NCBI GenBank assembly: GCA_944390185.1
Contig: CALXPA010000028.1
Location: 1-9,866 of the forward strand
From: an uncultured Alphaproteobacteria bacterium
GTDB lineage: Bacteria; Pseudomonadota; Alphaproteobacteria; Rs-D84
Direction of reading: 5' to 3'
Length of the DNA stretch: 9,866 bases
The notes under the pieces were generated by a model. That model was not told the DNA's origin, did not search any database, and worked only from the letters and a program-made list of their open reading frames with translations. Below, piece by piece: positions 1 through 5,680 of the stretch (its first letter is position 1; each line of letters starts with the position of its first letter). The translations under genes were made by a program, and so were the position numbers.

Positions 1-1059
1 AAACTTTTTGAAAAGTATCTGGAACTGCAATCTGTAAATGCATTAACAGAATATGCCGTGGCGCACAAAATATATGCCAAACAATGGGTAACCGCCAAAG
101 GTATTATCAAAGGCGGTCGCCCCATTGCAAAAATGAGTATGCACCGTATCCTGCGGGATAAGATTTACATCGGTCAAATTGAAAACAAAAAAGAAGGCAC
201 TTTTGCCAAAGGTGAACACGAACCAATAATTCCCGAAGAACTGTTTAATCGTGTTCAGGTTGCGCTGGCTAATAATTCCAACAACAAATCATCCAGCACG
301 CGTGCACCGAATATACTAACTGGCAAACTGTTTAATCATAATGGTGTTAAATTTATAAATCAAAGCACCTGTGATAAAGGCAAAAAGGCCGCGTATTATT
401 ATGCAACCAAAGGCTTCTATCTGACCGCGCCACGCGTGGATGAAATCGCCATAAAAACAATAACGGATTTTCTGAATAGCGATATGTCGAATTTGCCTAT
501 AAACTTGGCCATCACATTAAAACGCATAGATATAACAAATATGACGTATATGCAAAAACAAGATTTGATTCAATCGCTGATTGAGAAAGTTGTATATTCG
601 CAAGAACAATTGGTTTATACGCTTACGACCGATGTTGCAAAATTACAACCATTTACCTCAGAAAATTATATAAATCAAAACGCTGAACCAATGGAATATA
701 TAATCAGTGATAACAACATAACAATCACAGAAAAAGTATTCTTACGCAAATATGTTAATACGGTGTATGATCGCGGTAAAAACGGTGTGTTAAGTGTAAC
801 CGATAATAATCATCTAATCGTCAGAGCATTTGCCACTGCATGGAAATATAGGGAACTATATGAACGTGACGGTGGGGTAGATAATATTATTCGTAATTTG
901 CACACTTCGCCACGACAATTTTATAGGTATCTGGATATCGCATATATGAATCCGGACAAGATAAATAAAATTTTGTCCGGAAAATTAAAAATCAACGTTA
1001 ATGATTTGTTTCGAATTGGACGTGAAAACCAAATTACAAATTCAAAAAAGCATCTTTAA
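1..1059 (+). CDS. Large serine recombinase, C-terminal part (5' end outside window)
   Basis: The frame is open from base 1 to the stop at 1057-1059 (352 residues visible), so the gene enters from the left; the GTG at 58 is internal. The N-terminal catalytic resolvase domain lies outside the window. Visible residues match the Recombinase domain of large serine recombinases: the LFEKYLELQSVNAL helix near the edge, then LRDKIYIGQI and GEHEPIIPEELFNRVQ (about residues 51-86), then a region starting ILTGKLF where a Cys4 zinc ribbon often sits. Here the cysteine pairs are missing (a single Cys in STCDKG). The end contains IVRAFATAWKYRELYE followed by an HTH-like segment (TSPRQFYRYLDIAYMNPDKINKIL), a tail typical of alphaproteobacterial members. 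Such enzymes integrate, excise or invert DNA between short att sites. The 3' end overlaps the convergent kinase gene by 26 bp. Whether the enzyme is active cannot be judged without the catalytic Ser. Confidence 0.88.
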   Translation, partial: KLFEKYLELQSVNALTEYAVAHKIYAKQWVTAKGIIKGGRPIAKMSMHRILRDKIYIGQIENKKEGTFAKGEHEPIIPEELFNRVQVALANNSNNKSSSTRAPNILTGKLFNHNGVKFINQSTCDKGKKAAYYYATKGFYLTAPRVDEIAIKTITDFLNSDMSNLPINLAITLKRIDITNMTYMQKQDLIQSLIEKVVYSQEQLVYTLTTDVAKLQPFTSENYINQNAEPMEYIISDNNITITEKVFLRKYVNTVYDRGKNGVLSVTDNNHLIVRAFATAWKYRELYERDGGVDNIIRNLHTSPRQFYRYLDIAYMNPDKINKILSGKLKINVNDLFRIGRENQITNSKKHL

Positions 1060-2191
1060 GATCACTTAAACATTTATATCTTTTGGTCTTATCTGGGTTC
1101 ATACCGATTGAGATAAATTTTTTTATTTTTTCGTTCTTTATGTTTTCAAAATTTATTTTTCCTGTCATAATATAGCATAATAATTTTGTAAGAGAATATA
1201 TTTCGTGAGATAAATCATAATTAGCAAAACCATCTATAACCAATCCAGGATCATTAAAACTGCCTTTCATATCTGTTTGCAGAGAAGTTATATCACTATT
1301 TGGAACCTTTACCAACCCAAAATCAGCAATTTTGACGACCAAGGTGTCTTCGAATTCTTTTATAAGTATATTCTTGGGGCTTATATCTCTATGGAACAAA
1401 CCTTTTGAATGGATGTATTTTATAGCCTTCAATACCTGAAGTCCTATATGTTTCCTTGCACTTGTGGTTAAAGTCGAATTAAATTTCGTAATGTAGTCAC
1501 ATAAAGAATAATCCATATATTCCATTATGTATTCGTGTTTTTCATCATTATATCTGTAAACACGCAATACATATGGAGAACACATTTCCGACATTTTTTC
1601 AAATTCTTGTTTAAACCTCAATAATTCCTTATCGTTCAAATCCGTTTTTGCTCTTTTTAACACGAATTTTTGCCCATAAAATTCATCGGTGTATATATAA
1701 ACACGAGCATAAGAACCTTCGCCTATGGGTTTTAACGCAACGTGTGATATTGGATCTGATTGTATCTCTAAAACTCCTGTGGGCTTAAATATCGGTAGGG
1801 TGTAGTACAATGTTATCTTTTCCATGTTTTTTGGTATAGGGCTACCACCGCTTTTACGTAAAAATTGCGAACAAATTGCAATAACTTTTTCATAATACTC
1901 ATCTACCTCTAAAGCAAAAGGAGTATTTTTTAAGCCCCGTTGTAGACGTTTACTCATTTCAATGTATTTTATAAGATCTCTACTTGGATCAGCCCAAAAA
2001 TGTTGTTCGTACTCATTTGTGGGCAACCTTTCATTCATAATTTTAAAATTATTTACTAATCCAGCATGTAATGTGGATAAAATTTCCCTAAGTTTGTTAT
2101 TTGTTGTATATGCGTAAAGTTCAGTATATTCAGGGGTTATCTCTTCATGCAGTTCTCTGTATATATTTTCAATAAAATTTGTCACATCCAT
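1034..2191 (-). CDS. Ser/Thr protein kinase with helical N-terminal extension
   Basis: The 385-residue protein has a eukaryotic-like kinase domain from about residue 150 to the end. Visible motifs are the Gly-rich loop IGEGSYARV (156-164), ATP-anchoring Lys179 in FVLK, catalytic loop HRDISPKN (267-274, Asp269 and Asn274), DFG (290-292), and a conserved subdomain XI Arg (about 371). The APE motif is not recognisable (NDPG at 313-316) and the alpha-F Asp position reads Glu (EIYSL, 330-334), but the catalytic residues are complete, so it should be an active cytosolic kinase. Residues 1-150 look mostly helical and match no domain I recognise. There is no membrane segment or PASTA repeat, unlike PknB-type sensors. 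The ATG at 2191 is preceded by AAGGA (2198-2202) at 6 nt. The gene is visibly AT-rich compared with the amidase and prfB. Its position against a serine recombinase suggests a mobile-element passenger, possibly defensive; that role is inferred. Confidence 0.85.
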   Translation of the reverse strand: MDVTNFIENIYRELHEEITPEYTELYAYTTNNKLREILSTLHAGLVNNFKIMNERLPTNEYEQHFWADPSRDLIKYIEMSKRLQRGLKNTPFALEVDEYYEKVIAICSQFLRKSGGSPIPKNMEKITLYYTLPIFKPTGVLEIQSDPISHVALKPIGEGSYARVYIYTDEFYGQKFVLKRAKTDLNDKELLRFKQEFEKMSEMCSPYVLRVYRYNDEKHEYIMEYMDYSLCDYITKFNSTLTTSARKHIGLQVLKAIKYIHSKGLFHRDISPKNILIKEFEDTLVVKIADFGLVKVPNSDITSLQTDMKGSFNDPGLVIDGFANYDLSHEIYSLTKLLCYIMTGKINFENIKNEKIKKFISIGMNPDKTKRYKCLSDLKDAFLNL

Positions 2192-2209
2192 CTAAAATCC
2201 TTTTCGTGT

Positions 2210-2237
2210 AATATAGGTAAACGGTCGGAAAATTCAA
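2210..2237 (-). promoter_or_regulatory. Candidate promoter of the protein kinase gene
   Basis: On the minus strand TTGAAT (2232-2237), a 16-nt spacer and TATATT (2210-2215) would start transcription about 10-12 nt before the kinase Shine-Dalgarno. A second possible pair lies just upstream: TTGCCC (2258-2263), 16 nt, TATATT (2236-2241). The tRNA-Ser terminator at 2355-2387 separates the kinase from the tRNA, so it needs its own promoter. Confidence 0.5.
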
Positions 2238-2354
2238 TATACTGGCATCGGATTTTCGGGCAAGGTATATAAACTTTGTAAATACAGGCTAATTTGATAA
2301 AAGCGATGATATACACTGGTAATATGATGTCAGAAAATCGCCAGAAACGGGGCG

Positions 2355-2387
2355 AAAAAGAACATCCCGTGGGGGTACCACGGGATG
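2355..2387 (-). terminator. Intrinsic terminator of tRNA-Ser
   Basis: A perfect 10-bp stem (2363-2372 with 2378-2387, arms CATCCCGTGG and CCACGGGATG on the plus strand, 5-nt loop) is followed on the minus strand by a T-rich tract, TTCTTTTT (2355-2362). It starts 12 nt after the tRNA CCA end. Confidence 0.85.
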
Positions 2388-2398
2388 CGTCATATTCC

Positions 2399-2488
2399 TG
2401 GCGGAGACGAAGGGATTCGAACCCTTGATACGGTTGCCCGTATACACGATTTCGAGTCGCGCGCATTCGACCACTCTGCCACGTCTCC
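2399..2488 (-). tRNA. tRNA-Ser(CGA), CCA encoded
   Basis: The 90-nt gene has the 7-bp acceptor stem GGAGACG/CGTCTCC, a D-arm region, an anticodon stem with loop CTCGAAA (anticodon CGA, complement of 2452-2454), a long class II variable arm with a 7-bp stem around GCAA, and a T-loop TTCGAAT. The discriminator is G (2402) and CCA is encoded at 2399-2401. The long variable arm and G discriminator agree with serine identity; it reads UCG codons. It is a single-gene unit with its own promoter and terminator. It lies next to the recombinase/kinase island, but no duplicate of its 3' end is visible in this window. Confidence 0.96.
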
Positions 2489-2499
2489 AACGATGTGTG

Positions 2500-2527
2500 A
2501 TTATACAGATTCTGTTTGCATTTGCAA
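2500..2527 (-). promoter_or_regulatory. Promoter of tRNA-Ser
   Basis: On the minus strand TTGCAA (2522-2527), a 16-nt spacer and a perfect TATAAT (2500-2505) end 11 nt before the mature tRNA 5' end. The same hexamers, spacer and distance occur at the tRNA-Arg gene at 9058-9085. Confidence 0.8.
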
Positions 2528-2539
2528 GTGATTTTGACC

Positions 2540-2568
2540 TTGCATAAAGTAATATATATTTTTATAGT
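2540..2568 (+). promoter_or_regulatory. Candidate promoter of the OMP leader RNA
   Basis: TTGCAT (2540-2545), a 17-nt spacer and TATAGT (2563-2568, one mismatch to the -10 consensus) would start an RNA near 2575, just before the inverted repeat at 2576-2594 and the structured leader. A better -35, TTGACC at 2534-2539, has no well-spaced -10. I see no other promoter between the leader terminator and the OMP start. Confidence 0.45.
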
Positions 2569-2575
2569 GGTGATG

Positions 2576-2594
2576 ATATGACGAGTTGTCATAT
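2576..2594 (+). repeat. Inverted repeat at the predicted start of the leader RNA
   Basis: ATATGAC (2576-2582) and GTCATAT (2588-2594) form a perfect 7-bp inverted repeat around GAGTT. It lies immediately downstream of the candidate -10 at 2563-2568. It could be an operator over the start site or a 5' protective hairpin of the leader transcript; the sequence does not decide between these. Confidence 0.5.
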
Positions 2595-2599
2595 TGGGC

Positions 2600-2750
2600 T
2601 TCACAACCCTTTAACCAGCGTCGGTGACGACGATAAATATCTCCAATCGTACAGGTTGGAGTGCGGCTAATATATTGAATACCCGCGCAATTCTGGTTAA
2701 TTGTTGTGAAACTCCAACCACCAAATGTTAATTGGTGGTTTTGTTTTTGT
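2600..2750 (+). ncRNA. Structured leader RNA, candidate riboswitch or attenuator of the OMP gene
   Basis: The RNA is closed by a long two-part helix: 2600-2607 with 2703-2710 (8 bp, perfect) and 2611-2618 with 2693-2700 (8 bp, perfect), separated by a small 3x2 internal loop. Inside are three hairpins: 2619-2632 (5-bp stem capped by a GUGA, GNRA-type tetraloop), 2641-2661 (CTCCAA/TTGGAG, 9-nt loop) and 2661-2688 (GTGCGG/CCGCGC with one G-U pair). The segment GGTTGGAGT (2654-2662) is also a perfect 9-nt complement of ACTCCAACC (2711-2719), which sits just 3' of the closing helix and overlaps the 5' arm of the terminator at 2716-2740. This gives two exclusive states and would form a pseudoknot if the closing helix is kept. 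I do not recognise a known riboswitch consensus. It could instead be a free-standing small RNA ending at the terminator. Confidence 0.6.
2716..2750 (+). terminator. Intrinsic terminator in the OMP leader
   Basis: A perfect 9-bp stem (AACCACCAA 2716-2724, TTGGTGGTT 2732-2740, 7-nt loop) runs straight into a T-rich tract at 2739-2749. It ends 18 nt before the OMP start codon, so OMP transcription from upstream must pass it. Bases 2716-2719 are shared with the alternative pairing to 2654-2657. Confidence 0.82.
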
Positions 2751-2767
2751 AACCAAAGGGGTATTTA

Positions 2768-3436
2768 ATGAAAAAAACGATATTAACCAGCATATGCGCA
2801 TTGGGACTGGTCGGAACAGCGTGGGCAGAAACTGCACCAGCATCGGAATTACCAATAAAGGTGTTCGTTGGTGCGAATATAGCAATGACAATGCCAGTGT
2901 GGTCAAACGATTTAAATAATATAATGGACACAATAAACACAGAATTGCCCGAATTAAATTTAGGATTAGGGGGCGAAGCCGGTATAAAATTTGGTGCAAA
3001 CGATAAAATATACAATTTTGGATTAAGCATTGCGTATGATTATATGTTTGATTCCGCCGCAGATATTGATTATCCATACGATCAATTCGTATCTGAAATT
3101 AGTACCGGTTTTTCCGCCATCAGCATTTATTTTGATAATTATATCAGATTTGCTGATAACGCCGGAAAACGCAGCGATTTGGTTTTAGGCATTGGGTATA
3201 CAAACGGCACAGAGCGCATTCAAATGACAGCAACACAATTGGGCTATGCATATGGATTAAGCACAACAGATGGTAATGATTCTGGTTCCTTTGTCGGGTT
3301 AAAAATTGGATATTTACAACAAATTACATCGAACTTAGATTTTTCTGCCATGTTACGTATATTTATTCCGACTGTCAGTGAAGGCGATTTAGATTCTATA
3401 TTTAATGTAAGTGCCGGAATTAGATATAATTTCTAA
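2768..3436 (+). CDS. Outer-membrane beta-barrel protein with leader-controlled expression
   Basis: The 222-residue protein has a clear Sec signal peptide: MKKT start, hydrophobic core, AWA cleavage site after about residue 20. The remainder alternates polar and hydrophobic residues in strand-like stretches rich in Gly and Tyr (for example LGLGGEAGIKFG, FGLSIAYDYMF, LVLGIGYTNG, FVGLKIGYLQQI, NVSAGIRYNF). It ends in Phe, the usual C-terminal signal recognised by the BAM complex. Size and pattern fit a small OmpA/OmpW-like 8-strand barrel; the specific family and ligand are unknown. The ATG at 2768 follows a strong AAAGGGG (2755-2761) at 6 nt. The gene is monocistronic: an intrinsic terminator lies 18 nt upstream, behind a structured leader, and another lies directly after the stop. 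That arrangement suggests control by conditional readthrough. Confidence 0.82.
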   Translation: MKKTILTSICALGLVGTAWAETAPASELPIKVFVGANIAMTMPVWSNDLNNIMDTINTELPELNLGLGGEAGIKFGANDKIYNFGLSIAYDYMFDSAADIDYPYDQFVSEISTGFSAISIYFDNYIRFADNAGKRSDLVLGIGYTNGTERIQMTATQLGYAYGLSTTDGNDSGSFVGLKIGYLQQITSNLDFSAMLRIFIPTVSEGDLDSIFNVSAGIRYNF

Positions 3437-3437
3437 T

Positions 3438-3467
3438 AAACAACGCCCACCAGGGCGTTGTTTTATA
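3438..3467 (+). terminator. Intrinsic terminator after the OMP gene
   Basis: A perfect 11-bp stem (AAACAACGCCC 3438-3448, GGGCGTTGTTT 3453-3463, ACCA loop) is followed by a short T run. It lies between the convergent OMP and amidase stops. On the minus strand the T tract is poor, so it may serve the amidase less well. Confidence 0.85.
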
Positions 3468-4623
3468 CATCAAAATTGTATGCCTTGACGGATTTTACGA
3501 TGGCGGCGACCAATTTATCCTGGTGCGATGAAGATTTTAACAATTTTTCTTCGGCCGCATTTGACAGATGCCCCAGTTCAATCAGCGCCCCCGGCACAGT
3601 CGAACGCAATACCGCAAACGGCGCATGACGAACATCTGGCCCCGGCTGTTGCGTGATTTTCGCACGTTTGAACGCAGATGCCGCCCCATTAGCATACTCA
3701 ACCGACATTTCCGCCACCGCATGTTGCTGCAGCGATGACAGTGCAATCCGAATATCCTTGTCAAATTGTTCAAACCCGCTGACGTCAATCTTGTCGGCGG
3801 CATTTTCAGCATCGGCCAGTTTGGCGGCCTCCTCATCCGATGCCTTTTCTGATAATGTGTAAATCGAAAATCCCTGCATCGCGCGGCTGGGGTTCGCGTT
3901 TGCATGCAATGACAAGAACAAATCAGCGTGTTTCTTTTCGCCAATCGCCGCGCGCTGGGCCAGTTTTAAATATGTATCATTACTGCGTGTCAAATATGTC
4001 TGGAATCCCGCCGCATCCAGTTTGTTTTTTAATTTTTTCGCCACAGCCAGTACGACAACCTTTTCCTGGGTGCCGCCCTTGCCTATACAGCCAGGATCCT
4101 TGCCCCCGTGGCCGGCATCAATTACAACAACGTACTTGCGCGATGGCGCTGATGCCTGTTGCGATGGCGCCGATGTTGCCGTGGCCGCGACCGGCGCACC
4201 CGCCGCCGCGGTAAAATCCAGCACCAGTCGGTAATCATTGTCGCCATTTGGCGTTAACAGCAATATATTATCCCGCGGAATTTCGTTTATCGGATGGTTC
4301 AAGTCGGCAATTATCTGCAGTTTATCGCCGGACTGAACCTGGGTAATGGCGCGAACCAATGACCCCGCCACCAGCGACGGCGCCAACGATGCATTCGCCG
4401 CCGTATTTGACAGCGTCACCACCAATTGATTCGTGGGATATGATATAGAATAAGATGGACGCGCCCCTGTTTCAATTACCAGTCTGGTTTTATTGCCCGG
4501 CTGAATCCCGGTGCGCACGTTACGCAGCGAATTACGCGCCGCAAATGCCACGCGCGGCATCATCGCAATCGCCACAGTACCAATTCCGGCGAATTTTAAA
4601 AGCGTCCGTCTGGTAAATTTCAT
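3463..4623 (-). CDS. amiC: Tat-exported N-acetylmuramoyl-L-alanine amidase, AmiC type
   Basis: This zinc enzyme cleaves the bond between MurNAc and the stem peptide of peptidoglycan, and in this family it helps separate daughter cells. The 386-residue protein begins with a twin-arginine signal (TRRTLLKFAG, residues 4-13) and a likely cleavage site near AFA (26-28). An AMIN domain (about 30-137) follows, which targets septal peptidoglycan. After an Ala/Pro/Ser linker (138-162) comes the Amidase_3 domain (about 163-383). Zn ligands and catalytic residues are visible: His172 (DAGHGG), Glu187, His240 (SLHAN) and Glu349 (IELGHLSN). The helical insertion at about 259-322 matches the regulatory helix that blocks the active site in AmiA/B/C until an EnvC- or NlpD-type activator binds; no activator gene is in this window. 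No Shine-Dalgarno is seen before the ATG at 4623. The gene is divergent from the glycosyltransferase. The symbol follows the family and is not orthology-tested. Confidence 0.92.
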   Translation of the reverse strand: MKFTRRTLLKFAGIGTVAIAMMPRVAFAARNSLRNVRTGIQPGNKTRLVIETGARPSYSISYPTNQLVVTLSNTAANASLAPSLVAGSLVRAITQVQSGDKLQIIADLNHPINEIPRDNILLLTPNGDNDYRLVLDFTAAAGAPVAATATSAPSQQASAPSRKYVVVIDAGHGGKDPGCIGKGGTQEKVVVLAVAKKLKNKLDAAGFQTYLTRSNDTYLKLAQRAAIGEKKHADLFLSLHANANPSRAMQGFSIYTLSEKASDEEAAKLADAENAADKIDVSGFEQFDKDIRIALSSLQQHAVAEMSVEYANGAASAFKRAKITQQPGPDVRHAPFAVLRSTVPGALIELGHLSNAAEEKLLKSSSHQDKLVAAIVKSVKAYNFDV

Positions 4624-4631
4624 GTTGATAA

Positions 4632-4660
4632 ATTATATCAAATTTTTACTCATCATTCAA
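4632..4660 (-). promoter_or_regulatory. Promoter of the amidase gene, likely leaderless
   Basis: On the minus strand TTGAAT (4655-4660), a 17-nt spacer and a perfect TATAAT (4632-4637) end only 8 nt before the ATG at 4623. Transcription would start at or within about 3 nt of the start codon, which fits the lack of a Shine-Dalgarno. Confidence 0.7.
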
Positions 4661-4701
4661 GTCTATTTCAGGAATACAATCGATGCACAATGATAAAAAT
4701 A

Positions 4702-4731
4702 TTGCATACTGGTGATAAATTTTAATATAAT
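4702..4731 (+). promoter_or_regulatory. Promoter of the glycosyltransferase gene
   Basis: TTGCAT (4702-4707), an 18-nt spacer and a perfect TATAAT (4726-4731) would give a leader of about 19 nt containing the AGGAG at 4747-4751. It is back to back with the amidase promoter in the 133-bp divergent gap. Confidence 0.65.
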
Positions 4732-4756
4732 ACACCGCGTATGAATAGGAGTTTTT

Positions 4757-5638
4757 ATGACAGCGCACCCATATATATCTGTGATTATACCAACATATAA
4801 CGCGGAAAATTTCATATCAAAATGTCTGGAGCATTTGGTTCATCAGACATACAAAAACATTGAAATAATCGTCGTTGACGACGGCAGTACTGATAATACT
4901 GTCAAGACCTGTAAATCATACGCTGCGTCTGACAAGCGCATTCGGGTAATTCGCCAGAAAAACGCGGGCCCATCTGTCACCATGAATACTGGATTGGACG
5001 TTGCACGTGGCGATTATATTCATTTTCACGACCATGACGATTTTGTAAATTTAGACTTTTTTGAAAAAATGATTGATGCCGCATTGTTGACTGATGCAGA
5101 CGTACTGTGTGGAGAGGTAAATCAACCAGAATACAATTTTCCGCGGTTTGACAAGATAGAAATATGCGTATCTTTGGCAGACAAGATTCTGAAAACGCGT
5201 GCAAATAATTTTAACCCGGCATGGCGGTACGTCTATAAAAAATCGTTTTTAGACGCCATCGGGTTACGCTATGCGCCAGAGATATTTGGTGCCCAAGATT
5301 TATTCTTTACCAAGCCTGCGATTATATTGGCAAAAACTGTGGCAACCGTGCCAGGCGCAATATACAACGTAGTAGACACACCGACCGCACTGGGTAAAGC
5401 GCACCAGAAATTACACGACAAAAATGACACAGATGCCGCACGCGCAATATGGAAGAAATATTATGAATTCTTGGCGCAACATAATGCCCAGGAATTAATG
5501 GACATGCCTGAGGCCCCGTATCGTATCGAAGAATTCAAAATATTCAACATTCCAATTACACGGCGTGCGATATTTTATAATAAAATCAGATACTATCTGT
5601 TCGGGATTAATCTGGGAACACGAAAAATAAAAAAATAA
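4757..5638 (+). CDS. Family 2 glycosyltransferase (GT-A fold)
   Basis: The 293-residue protein starts with the classic GT2 N-terminus ISVIIPTYNAENFISKCLEHL (from about residue 7). The nucleotide-sugar-binding DDGSTD follows at 41-46, and the metal-binding DxD region reads HDHDD (91-95), where many relatives have LDSDD. GT2 enzymes invert the linkage while moving a sugar from a nucleotide donor to an acceptor, often for cell-surface polysaccharide or lipooligosaccharide. There is no membrane segment, so it is probably a cytosolic enzyme working at the inner face of the membrane. The C-terminus is very basic (GTRKIKK). The ATG at 4757 follows AGGAG (4747-4751) at 5 nt. It is a single gene with its own promoter and terminator, not part of a visible polysaccharide cluster, so neither donor nor acceptor can be inferred. 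Confidence 0.88.
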   Translation: MTAHPYISVIIPTYNAENFISKCLEHLVHQTYKNIEIIVVDDGSTDNTVKTCKSYAASDKRIRVIRQKNAGPSVTMNTGLDVARGDYIHFHDHDDFVNLDFFEKMIDAALLTDADVLCGEVNQPEYNFPRFDKIEICVSLADKILKTRANNFNPAWRYVYKKSFLDAIGLRYAPEIFGAQDLFFTKPAIILAKTVATVPGAIYNVVDTPTALGKAHQKLHDKNDTDAARAIWKKYYEFLAQHNAQELMDMPEAPYRIEEFKIFNIPITRRAIFYNKIRYYLFGINLGTRKIKK

Positions 5639-5668
5639 AAAAACAGCCCCACACGGGGCCGTTTTTTT
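5637..5668. terminator. Bidirectional intrinsic terminator between convergent genes
   Basis: The stem GCCCC/GGGGC (5646-5650 with 5655-5659, ACAC loop), an A-C mismatch and AAC/GTT are flanked by an A run on the left and seven T on the right (5662-5668). It can therefore stop both the glycosyltransferase transcript and the minus-strand gene ending at 5681. Confidence 0.85.
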
Positions 5669-5680
5669 GGACACCAGGTT

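Noticed and set aside
2570..2600. Possible hammerhead-like core (GATGA before a hairpin, GAAAC near 2708)
   Set aside because: The required CUGANGA core is not matched and the GAAA does not follow the hairpin in the right order, so a ribozyme is not supported.
2182..2604. 140-codon minus-strand ORF across the tRNA-Ser region
   Set aside because: It runs through the tRNA-Ser gene, its promoter and its terminator, and its product has no protein-like features.
3582..4234. Several ORFs antisense to or out of frame with the amidase gene
   Set aside because: They are shadow frames of a GC-rich gene with clear coding evidence on the minus strand.
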